Below are positions 16,305 to 22,037 of a DNA stretch of 22,037 nt, in pieces. Each line of letters opens with the position of its first letter. Position 1 is the stretch's first letter. The stretch comes from an uncultured Nitrospira sp. (lineage in GTDB: Bacteria > Nitrospirota > Nitrospiria > Nitrospirales > Nitrospiraceae). The stretch is from NCBI GenBank assembly GCA_946479785.1, contig CAMLHQ010000052.1, positions 1 to 22,037 on the forward strand, in the 5' to 3' direction. The notes below the pieces were generated by a model. That model saw only the letters and a list, made by a program, of their open reading frames with translations, was not told the DNA's origin and made no database searches. The position numbers and the translations under genes were made by a program.

Positions 16305-17477
16305 CTAGGATATGCCACCGATCTTCTGACTCAAAAGCTCGCCATAACAATGTACCATGCGTTGAGCAGTACCAGACCAGGAGAACTCTTGCTCCATCCA
16401 CCTTCTTCCCCGCTGTCCCATATCGTCTAACGGAAGTTGGTTCATGCGGGTAATGGCCTTTGCTAGGCTCTGAGGGTCATTATCCACCCAAAGTCCACAT
16501 CCCACATCTTCTAATCTTTTCCAAGGTGTCTTGGTGCTCGCAATCACTGGCACTCCCATGGCTAAGGATTCGCCGACTACGACAGAAAAATTTTCAGTGT
16601 ATGAAGGAAGGATCACTACATCAGTATTCTCCAAGAGGCGATTCTTCGCGAGGCCGGTTACTTCACCGATCATATTCACCTGCCTGAGAGAGGAAGCTTC
16701 GTCCTGCGCCAGCCCCGCTTCGCGGATCTTGCGAACAAGCCGTTGGGTGTACTCGGGGTCTCCCGCACCCGCGATCGTCAGAGACCAATCTGGATCGCCG
16801 CATGCCGCCAGTAGTTTGCAGGCATCGATCAGATTTTCAATCCCTTTTTTTGGGTCAAGGCGTCCGAGGTAAAGCATCCGCAAGACTCCGTTTTTTCCAG
16901 TTTTATGAACCTCTTGAGGGATCGTAACTCCCCATGGAATGACGGCAATCGGGAGAGCTTTGACAAACCTGCGCAATTCATCGGCCTCTACTTGAGATGA
17001 CGCGTGAAATGTGACTCGATTTGGTGCAATAGCCCAACATATCTGTTCCCACATATCCTTCAATTTTTTCCGTCTCGATCCCTCCCAGCGTTGCAGGACT
17101 CCATGCGGAGACCATATCACTGGCTTTTCCATCAATCGGCACAACAGCAGGGTGGGAATGACCGGGAAATTGTAGACTCCCGTAAGATGAACCGCATCCG
17201 ACCAACCGACATATCCAGGCAGCGCTCTCAGGAGCTGTATCGACACCGAATGTCGTGCGATGCGCCTGCAATACTGAACGTAAACTTGGTCAGCGATCGG
17301 AATCTCCTCACGGGTCGACACATCAAGCGTCGCTCTTAAGCCATTCGTGTTTGTGGTTAGTACGCGTATCGAGCAACCCGCTTCTGCGAGGTGCGAACAG
17401 AGGCTATGAAGAACAGGGATCGGGCCTCCGTATCCAAAGGCGGGAGAAAAAGCCGGTGTGACGTGTAGAATCTTCAC
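16305..17477 (-). CDS. Glycosyltransferase family 4 (GT-B fold), paralogue of the gene at 7433-8587
   Basis: A 390-residue protein opening KILHVTPAFSPAFGYGGPI. The donor domain has MLYLGRLDPKKGIENL (201-216), IAGAGDPEYT (235-244), and the PSYTENFSVVVGE motif with E295 and E303 in EX7E spacing. It ends with a CGLWVDNDP loop and an EFSW segment, all mirrored in the GT4 at 7433-8587. The start is GTG at 17477, because that places residue 1 opposite the ATG of the paralogue in an ungapped alignment; a TTG at 17483 would add two residues. No strong ribosome site is visible. It is expected to add a sugar to the growing lipid-linked unit; donor and acceptor are unknown. A 79-base gap without features separates it from the FkbM gene. 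Confidence 0.92.
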   Translation of the reverse strand: MKILHVTPAFSPAFGYGGPIPVLHSLCSHLAEAGCSIRVLTTNTNGLRATLDVSTREEIPIADQVYVQYCRRIARHSVSIQLLRALPGYVGWSDAVHLTGVYNFPVIPTLLLCRLMEKPVIWSPHGVLQRWEGSRRKKLKDMWEQICWAIAPNRVTFHASSQVEADELRRFVKALPIAVIPWGVTIPQEVHKTGKNGVLRMLYLGRLDPKKGIENLIDACKLLAACGDPDWSLTIAGAGDPEYTQRLVRKIREAGLAQDEASSLRQVNMIGEVTGLAKNRLLENTDVVILPSYTENFSVVVGESLAMGVPVIASTKTPWKRLEDVGCGLWVDNDPQSLAKAITRMNQLPLDDMGQRGRRWMEQEFSWSGTAQRMVHCYGELLSQKIGGIS

Positions 17478-17556
17478 ATGCAATCAACTGCGTCCGGGGC
17501 ATATGGAAGTCGTTAGTACCAGAAGCGATGGCATGTCCGGACCGGTGCGTGACCCG

Positions 17557-18447
17557 TTAGGTGCTGTATGAGTTCGATTGGTCGAACGTTGCGGTTCTTA
17601 CTGAATACCATGGAAGTGCCCTCTTGTGAATGAGCGCATAGTTTCCCTCGAAAAAGCGCTCTAGTTCCGGATGCCATTCGTCATACATCTCAACTCCAAT
17701 CGGTGTGATTTTTCCGACTTGGTAAGGCAGGTTCTTGATGCGCTCGAATACGTCTCGGAGATAATGCCTCGAATACACCCATCGATGGTTATATTCAAAC
17801 TGAAACGTCATAATTCTCTCTTCTGTGAGCAACCGCATGGCACCCGAAAGCACTTCCACATCGTGTCCTTCGGTATCGCACTTCAAATAATGAATAAGAG
17901 GGATTGTATTTTCCATGCAATAGTCATCGGCAGTGGTCATCTGTATGCTGATGCTATGAATGTCTGGTGTCCCATCACGATGCAATGAATTAGTCCCAGC
18001 CTTTTCTCCCACGATATACATCTCTGTCGTACCTGGCTGTTGAGAGAGCGCTTGAGATATTACGCGAACCGACAAGCCATGATGAGAACTGCTAATCCGT
18101 CGCTTCAGTGCATCAAACGTGGAGGGTACTGGTTCAAAACAATGCAGGTCTATGCCGCTATCCATTCGCAGATCTGTATAGATGTGAAGAAGAGAACATG
18201 TCCATTCTCCAACATTGGCTCCAACATCGAATATCACGGGCTTAATCCGTGCCTTAGCGCAAGCACCAAGAAGTTGGCGCTGCATCAGTTGTTCTCCGTT
18301 GATTGTCATGATATTGGGGTAGTCCGCTCTTGCATACATGTACAAGGATCGACCGATTCGCCATGCAGCACGCCTGCCCAACATGTGAATCATCGCTCTA
18401 AAAAATGCCTGTTTCAGCTCCGATACACTACCTCGCATAGCCCTCAT
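17557..18447 (-). CDS. FkbM family SAM-dependent methyltransferase
   Basis: A 296-residue protein with FDVGANVGEW at 73-82 (SAM-binding motif I in its FkbM form), FEPVPSTF at 104-111 and LKCDTEGHDVEVLSGA at 188-203. Together these are diagnostic of the FkbM family. Members O-methylate hydroxyls on polyketides and, in many surface glycan loci, sugars. The N-terminal 60 residues are basic and amphipathic, which may place it near the membrane. It starts at the ATG at 18447, with a second ATG at 18438 closer to an AGGG. It follows the deacetylase by 42 bases. The substrate is not predictable. Confidence 0.9.
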   Translation of the reverse strand: MRAMRGSVSELKQAFFRAMIHMLGRRAAWRIGRSLYMYARADYPNIMTINGEQLMQRQLLGACAKARIKPVIFDVGANVGEWTCSLLHIYTDLRMDSGIDLHCFEPVPSTFDALKRRISSSHHGLSVRVISQALSQQPGTTEMYIVGEKAGTNSLHRDGTPDIHSISIQMTTADDYCMENTIPLIHYLKCDTEGHDVEVLSGAMRLLTEERIMTFQFEYNHRWVYSRHYLRDVFERIKNLPYQVGKITPIGVEMYDEWHPELERFFEGNYALIHKRALPWYSVRTATFDQSNSYST

Positions 18448-18489
18448 GGGTCGTCTGCAGCTCCGTAAATTGGTTAACCGAATCAGGTA

Positions 18490-19539
18490 CTACCTTGGGG
18501 CAAAAATGTCTGAGATCTTTCTCCTCATCGCCTTCAACAAGTATCGACCACACTGAAAGGCAACTATTTGCTCTGCAGCCGCAATCGGCGCTTCAAAGCT
18601 GATTCTTTGGATGTGCTTGCGCTCGAATCCCCTCACCAACCCCGCAGTCCCAAATGACACATCGACTATTCCACTGTTGTACAATCTTCCAAAAAACTCT
18701 CTTGATACTTCATCATCGGAAAATGGAAAAGCAAAAGCTCCATAATCCAGATGAAACCTCTCCTTTACAAACCTCACACTTTCAATGGTCTGTTTGAGTT
18801 GTGCGTCCAAGGTAAGAGACGCATATGCAGAGTGATCAACACTGTGCCCCCCAATCGTGAATCCGTTGTGCACTAAATGATCGATCTGGAGAGACGTCAT
18901 AAACGGTGCGGACGTCTGTAGATAAGTCCCCCAATCAATCTCCAGCAGGTTAGCAATCGCATCAATCGCATGAGCCGGAATACACCTGATATTCATGATG
19001 CCATATGCGATTTCGCAGGAGTAGATTCCGTAATATTCCAATAAATGCGACACCCTCTTTTCTAGCGCCGTCGTTCGCACCTTCTCGAACTGTTCGATCA
19101 CGATACTCAGTTTGTGCCAATACCCCAGCTGCTGATTGTCGACGAACGCGCTGTTTACAAAGAACGTTGCGTTCACTCCTTTGTCAAGAAGTATGGGGGC
19201 TACCACCTCGCTCATTTCTCGATATCCGTCATCGAATGTGAGTAAAAAGGTTCTTGGAGGGAATGGGCGCGCGTCTCTTATGTGCTTGATGACTTCGGCT
19301 AGACCAAGAGATTTATACTTCTTCAAGAGAAACTCGAGATCTCTTTTGAACTGTCGAATAGTTTTGTAGGGAAAGAGATGTCGCACGTGAGCGATTGTTT
19401 CATCGCTTACCATGTGGTAATACGGCACCAGCAAAGGCGATTCCAGAAATCTGTCGTAAGCTGCATGCGGAATCCGGGACAAAACTTGGAATGTGACGGT
19501 CGGATTCGCTATTGAGTCTGCCGCCGAGAAGAGAGTCAC
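18490..19539 (-). CDS. NodB-type polysaccharide deacetylase (CE4)
   Basis: A protein of about 349 residues with the NodB metal site: TFDDGY with D103/D104 and GGHSVDHS with the HxxxH pair H232/H236. ATFFVNSAF (about 124-132) and FAFPFSDDE (about 270-278) are the further catalytic-motif regions. The gap between TFDDGY and HxxxH is about 129 residues, longer than in compact NodB domains, so an insertion with a predicted helical content sits between motifs 1 and 2. It would remove N-acetyl (or other acyl) groups from a glycan or a lipid-linked sugar. There is no clear signal peptide, so it may act in the cytoplasm. The start is GTG at 19539: GAGGG lies six bases upstream and the preceding stop ends two bases before. 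The frame extends to 19710, but that part overlaps the GT2 gene. Confidence 0.88.
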   Translation of the reverse strand: MTLFSAADSIANPTVTFQVLSRIPHAAYDRFLESPLLVPYYHMVSDETIAHVRHLFPYKTIRQFKRDLEFLLKKYKSLGLAEVIKHIRDARPFPPRTFLLTFDDGYREMSEVVAPILLDKGVNATFFVNSAFVDNQQLGYWHKLSIVIEQFEKVRTTALEKRVSHLLEYYGIYSCEIAYGIMNIRCIPAHAIDAIANLLEIDWGTYLQTSAPFMTSLQIDHLVHNGFTIGGHSVDHSAYASLTLDAQLKQTIESVRFVKERFHLDYGAFAFPFSDDEVSREFFGRLYNSGIVDVSFGTAGLVRGFERKHIQRISFEAPIAAAEQIVAFQCGRYLLKAMRRKISDIFAPR

Positions 19540-19541
19540 GA

Positions 19542-20456
19542 TCAACCCTCTGAGAACTGCCAATAGATTGTTCTCAACCTTTGAATAAAGCGTTTGGGGA
19601 CAATGAGAAGCATGAGGTAGAGGTAGGCCGTGACCGCATGCCGCAATCCCCGTGAGACGCGAGAGTACACGGCCAAAGGCACTGCATCGCGCCATTGATG
19701 CTGGAAACACATCAACTTAATAGCTGACATTTCTGCACGCTCTAAAGCAGCAGTCATTCTGGGCTTGAGCCTCGGATTGTCCGATACATGGCGAGTCACA
19801 ATATTGCTGTACATCTCAAGCATGTATCTTCCGTCTTTTAGCGAATGCCCCGCATGTACTCTCTGATAGGCGAAAGCTTCTTCGAGGTAATCAAATCGAC
19901 ATAGTTGCGCCAGGCGTAGCCATAATTCGTAATCCTCGACATTCCTGTATGTCGGATCAAATCCACCAGTCTGTTCAAGATAGATACGCCGGACAAGAAC
20001 CGTTGAAGTATTGGGGACCTTCGAGTCTATTAACATTTCCTCGAACACCTGGCCTCTTAATCGAGCAGGTGGGAGGTAGCGGATTGGATACAAATGTTCA
20101 TCGCAAAGAAAGGATCCTGTTTCGACAAGACCCACCTCAGGATTTTGATCCATGATCGCAACTTGAGCGTGCAATTTTCCGGGAAGCCACGCGTCATCTG
20201 CGTCAAGAAATGCTATAAGTTCGCCATTTGAATTCTCAATCCCACGGTTCCTAGCCGCAGATGGTCCTGCATTCCTTTGGTAGAGATAGGTGCAGCCACC
20301 GGGGAATGACTTCACGACCTCTCTCGTATTGTCGGTGGAACCGTCATCTACGATGACTATTTCATAATCTTGATAGGCCTGCTTCATTACGCTCAAAATA
20401 GTCGTCTCAAGAAATTGCGCAGAATTATATGCGGGGATGATGATCGATACTCTCAT
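19542..20456 (-). CDS. Glycosyltransferase family 2
   Basis: A 304-residue GT-A enzyme opening MRVSIIIPAYNSAQFLETTI, with the nucleotide-binding IVDDGSTDNT (35-44), RNAGPSAARNRGI (61-73) and the metal-binding FLDADDAW with D85/D87 (83-90). NVEDYELWLRLA (about 167-178) supplies the ED(Y)xLW catalytic-base motif typical of family 2. The C-terminal 50 residues contain a hydrophobic stretch (AYLYLMLLIV) that may anchor it at the membrane. The ATG at 20456 shares ATGA with the preceding GT4 stop. The sugar it transfers is unknown. Confidence 0.93.
   Translation of the reverse strand: MRVSIIIPAYNSAQFLETTILSVMKQAYQDYEIVIVDDGSTDNTREVVKSFPGGCTYLYQRNAGPSAARNRGIENSNGELIAFLDADDAWLPGKLHAQVAIMDQNPEVGLVETGSFLCDEHLYPIRYLPPARLRGQVFEEMLIDSKVPNTSTVLVRRIYLEQTGGFDPTYRNVEDYELWLRLAQLCRFDYLEEAFAYQRVHAGHSLKDGRYMLEMYSNIVTRHVSDNPRLKPRMTAALERAEMSAIKLMCFQHQWRDAVPLAVYSRVSRGLRHAVTAYLYLMLLIVPKRFIQRLRTIYWQFSEG
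19546..19550 (-). promoter_or_regulatory. Ribosome binding site deciding the GTG start of the deacetylase
   Basis: GAGGG on the minus strand lies six bases before the GTG at 19539, spanning the end of the GT2 gene. It argues that the 57 residues encoded upstream in the same frame (19540-19710) are not part of the protein. Confidence 0.55.
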
Positions 20457-21559
20457 GACGTTCTAGTATTTTCGCGTTCGAGCAAACGTTCCATTAATGT
20501 GACGCAATTTTCAAAATTACAACACTCCTTTATTCGCTGGCGGCCGGCTAAAGCGAATTCCCGACCGTTCCCTTTCAAAATCATCATCACTGAATTAACG
20601 AGAGCGGCGATATCATGAGTGGAAAATAGAAAACCATGTTCCCCGTGCACCAAGATTTCCTTTAGCCCACCGTTTAGTATCGATGCCACCACTGGAATCC
20701 CATAGCTCATAGCTTCCAGGACGGTCATCGGTACTGCGTCCCAGTCGCTATTAAAGAGCAATGCATCTACGCACAAGTAGAATTTGCGTGTATCCTCCTG
20801 CCAGCCCAACCAGTGAATACGATCGGCAATTCCCAAACGGTGGGCTAAACCTTGAAGAACAGCGCGCTCCGGTCCATCACCTGCGATTAGGAATACAACT
20901 TTCTGTTCTAGGTTGATGATCTTGGCTGCAACGTTCAAGAACACATCGAGACGTTTTCGATGTATCAACCAACTCGCATTCCCAATCACCATTGCATCTC
21001 GGTCGATTCCCAATGATTGCCGGGCCGCTTTTTTCTCTTCATCAGTTGCCATAGCCGGGATAGCAATGGGGTATCGAATGGTTTGGCTGATGGAGGTGAT
21101 AGAGGGGCATATTGATTCTGCCTCACGACGAATAAAATCGGAGTTGAAGGTGATCGCTTGGAACTTCCTCCTTGCCAGCTGATATATGAGGCGCCATTGC
21201 CACAGCGCTTTTGCTCCCGTGTGATGATAATGCATGCTGAGTACCCGACGACCTTTGCAGAGATCTCCAAGGCATGCCATGGCGAGTAAGTTGTGTCCTG
21301 TCATAATCACCGCGTCAGCCTGAATGGTTCTAAGTTTTCGATGTAACAGCGGAGCACTTAGAACGCCGCCCTTGCCTAAATAGGGGAGTCCTTCAGCCAC
21401 AATACCTTGGTCTCTTAAAATTGGAGTGAAACGGCCTAATGGGTGCAACGAAAGGACGCGGCAAGAATGCCGTCTCTTTTGCAAACCGGCCATAAACTGA
21501 AATGAGCCGCGCTCGGTTCCACCAAGGTTTGTACACTGCATAATATTTAAAACATCCAT
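20453..21559 (-). CDS. Glycosyltransferase family 4 (GT-B fold), first gene of the operon
   Basis: A 368-residue protein with the N-terminal glycine-rich NLGGTERGSFQFMAGL (11-26), the donor-domain VFLIAGDGPERAVLQGLA (222-239) and FNSDWDAVPMTVLEAMSYG (269-287). In the EX7E position the first acid is Asp (D274) and the second is E282, a conservative change seen in other GT4 proteins, so it is probably active. It is the most upstream gene in the minus-strand run. The ATG at 21559 is the first codon of the conserved N-terminus; the ribosome site is weak (GAG eleven bases away). It is coupled to the following GT2 by ATGA. The sugar specificity is unknown. Confidence 0.92.
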   Translation of the reverse strand: MDVLNIMQCTNLGGTERGSFQFMAGLQKRRHSCRVLSLHPLGRFTPILRDQGIVAEGLPYLGKGGVLSAPLLHRKLRTIQADAVIMTGHNLLAMACLGDLCKGRRVLSMHYHHTGAKALWQWRLIYQLARRKFQAITFNSDFIRREAESICPSITSISQTIRYPIAIPAMATDEEKKAARQSLGIDRDAMVIGNASWLIHRKRLDVFLNVAAKIINLEQKVVFLIAGDGPERAVLQGLAHRLGIADRIHWLGWQEDTRKFYLCVDALLFNSDWDAVPMTVLEAMSYGIPVVASILNGGLKEILVHGEHGFLFSTHDIAALVNSVMMILKGNGREFALAGRQRIKECCNFENCVTLMERLLERENTRTS

Positions 21560-21870
21560 TTATGGAAACTCTTTGGGTTAACCGACCTGTTATGGCTACG
21601 GTTCATTTAATTCGGTTTCTTCTATAAAAGGTTTGCATCTGCGTAACGAGAACCAGCGAGAGCAGATACAGCACCCCACATCACATCTGCTTCCAACGCA
21701 AATCACATGGATCCAGTTGTACTAGACCATACCGAGTCTTGTGCGACAAGAAAAAGACGCAAATTCTGTGAGTTCTGATATCATTGCGCCGATCTCAAAC
21801 ATGATTACTCGTTGGATCGTCCGCAGACTGATGCTATAGTCTCGATACATCCGCATAGGGAGGGGCAGCT
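21560..21870. other. Divergent intergenic region upstream of the polysaccharide operon
   Basis: These 311 bases separate the minus-strand operon from the plus-strand gene at 21871 and hold no gene I can support. The leftward operon promoter should lie here. A TATAGA at about 21622-21627 on the minus strand is a possible -10, but I cannot pair it with a good -35. An imperfectly informative inverted repeat, GCAGAT (21662-21667) and ATCTGC (21685-21690), sits mid-region. I found no JUMPstart/ops element of the kind used by RfaH. Confidence 0.5.
21812..21840 (+). promoter_or_regulatory. Possible sigma-70-type promoter for the rightward gene
   Basis: TTGGAT (21812-21817) and TATAGT (21835-21840) are separated by 17 bases. 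The -10 matches consensus at five of six positions and the -35 at three of six. Transcription would begin about 25 bases before the ATG at 21871, leaving just enough leader for the GGGAGG ribosome site. This is a pattern match only. Confidence 0.4.
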
Positions 21871-22037
21871 ATGAACTATGTGCGCATCGGGAAGAAAGCG
21901 TTAAATCTCGACAGCGTCAGCTATGCCGAAGCGCAGGTGTGGCAGGATGAGATGACGGTGAAGGTGTACTTCGCCGGCTCTGCGAACAACACGCCGCTCG
22001 TCTTCGGGGAAAACGATGCTAAGGAGTTATGGAAGTA
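21871..22037 (+). CDS. Hypothetical protein, N-terminal part (cut by window edge)
   Basis: Only 55 codons are visible before the right edge, with no stop. The ATG at 21871 has an excellent GGGAGGGG ribosome site a few bases upstream and a plausible promoter. The peptide begins MNYVRIGKKALNLDSVSYAE and alternates hydrophobic and polar residues (VYFAG, PLVFGEND), suggesting a small all-beta or alpha/beta soluble protein. It ends with KELWK, resembling small uncharacterised proteins with an F-x-G ... G-x-x-A-x-x-LW pattern. I do not recognise a function. It is divergent from the polysaccharide operon and may be unrelated to it. Confidence 0.75.
   Translation, partial: MNYVRIGKKALNLDSVSYAEAQVWQDEMTVKVYFAGSANNTPLVFGENDAKELWK

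Noticed and set aside
19540..19710. N-terminal extension of the deacetylase
   Set aside because: This stretch is the coding end of the GT2 gene. The GTG at 19539 has a proper ribosome site, and the extension has no deacetylase similarity or signal peptide.
21560..21870. tRNA or small RNA gene in the divergent intergenic region
   Set aside because: I could not fold a cloverleaf and saw no terminator or conserved element; only weak short repeats are present.

Overview
The window is almost entirely one polysaccharide (exopolysaccharide, capsule or O-antigen-like) biosynthesis locus. Twenty genes lie on the minus strand from about 21559 down to the left edge. A single unrelated-looking small gene starts on the plus strand at 21871 and runs off the right edge. 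The genes are very tightly packed, with many ATGA, GTGA or TGATG stop/start overlaps, so they most likely form one long operon read right to left. The presence of Wzx- and Wzy-like proteins points to a Gram-negative bacterium. An organism such as Nitrospira (Nitrospirota) or a proteobacterium would fit the gene set and the moderate GC content, but no marker gene is present and that assignment is a guess.

In transcription order (right to left) the locus holds: a GT4 and a GT2 glycosyltransferase (21559-19542); a NodB-type polysaccharide deacetylase (19539-18490); an FkbM methyltransferase (18447-17557); a GT4 glycosyltransferase (17477-16305); a 975-residue protein in which an AsnB-type glutamine amidotransferase/asparagine synthetase is continuous with a complete GT4 glycosyltransferase (16143-13216); a Wzx-like flippase (13229-11865); a class I methyltransferase; a CgeB-like glycosyltransferase; a Wzy-like polymerase (10071-8608); a second GT4 that is a clear paralogue of the one at 16305-17477; a methyltransferase with an N-terminal Cys cluster; a split PssD/PssE (Alg14/Alg13-type) glycosyltransferase; two more methyltransferases overlapping by one base; a GT2; a DegT/DnrJ/EryC1-type aminotransferase; a DAO-type FAD oxidoreductase; and the N-terminal third of a NodU/CmcH-type carbamoyltransferase cut by the window edge.

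The inferred scheme is as follows. Seven glycosyltransferase polypeptides, one of them the fusion, plus the PssD/PssE pair build a lipid-linked repeat unit at the cytoplasmic face. Wzx flips it and Wzy polymerises it. Five methyltransferases, the amidotransferase domain, the aminotransferase, the FAD oxidoreductase, the deacetylase and the carbamoyltransferase decorate sugars or substituents. The initiating phosphoglycosyltransferase, the export proteins (Wza/Wzc type) and dedicated nucleotide-sugar synthesis genes are not in this window.

The most unusual item is the AsnB-GT4 fusion. Next are the FAD oxidoreductase translationally coupled to a sugar-type aminotransferase, and the pair of paralogous GT4 genes on either side of the Wzx/Wzy core. 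I saw no tRNA, rRNA, insertion sequence, CRISPR array or phage gene.
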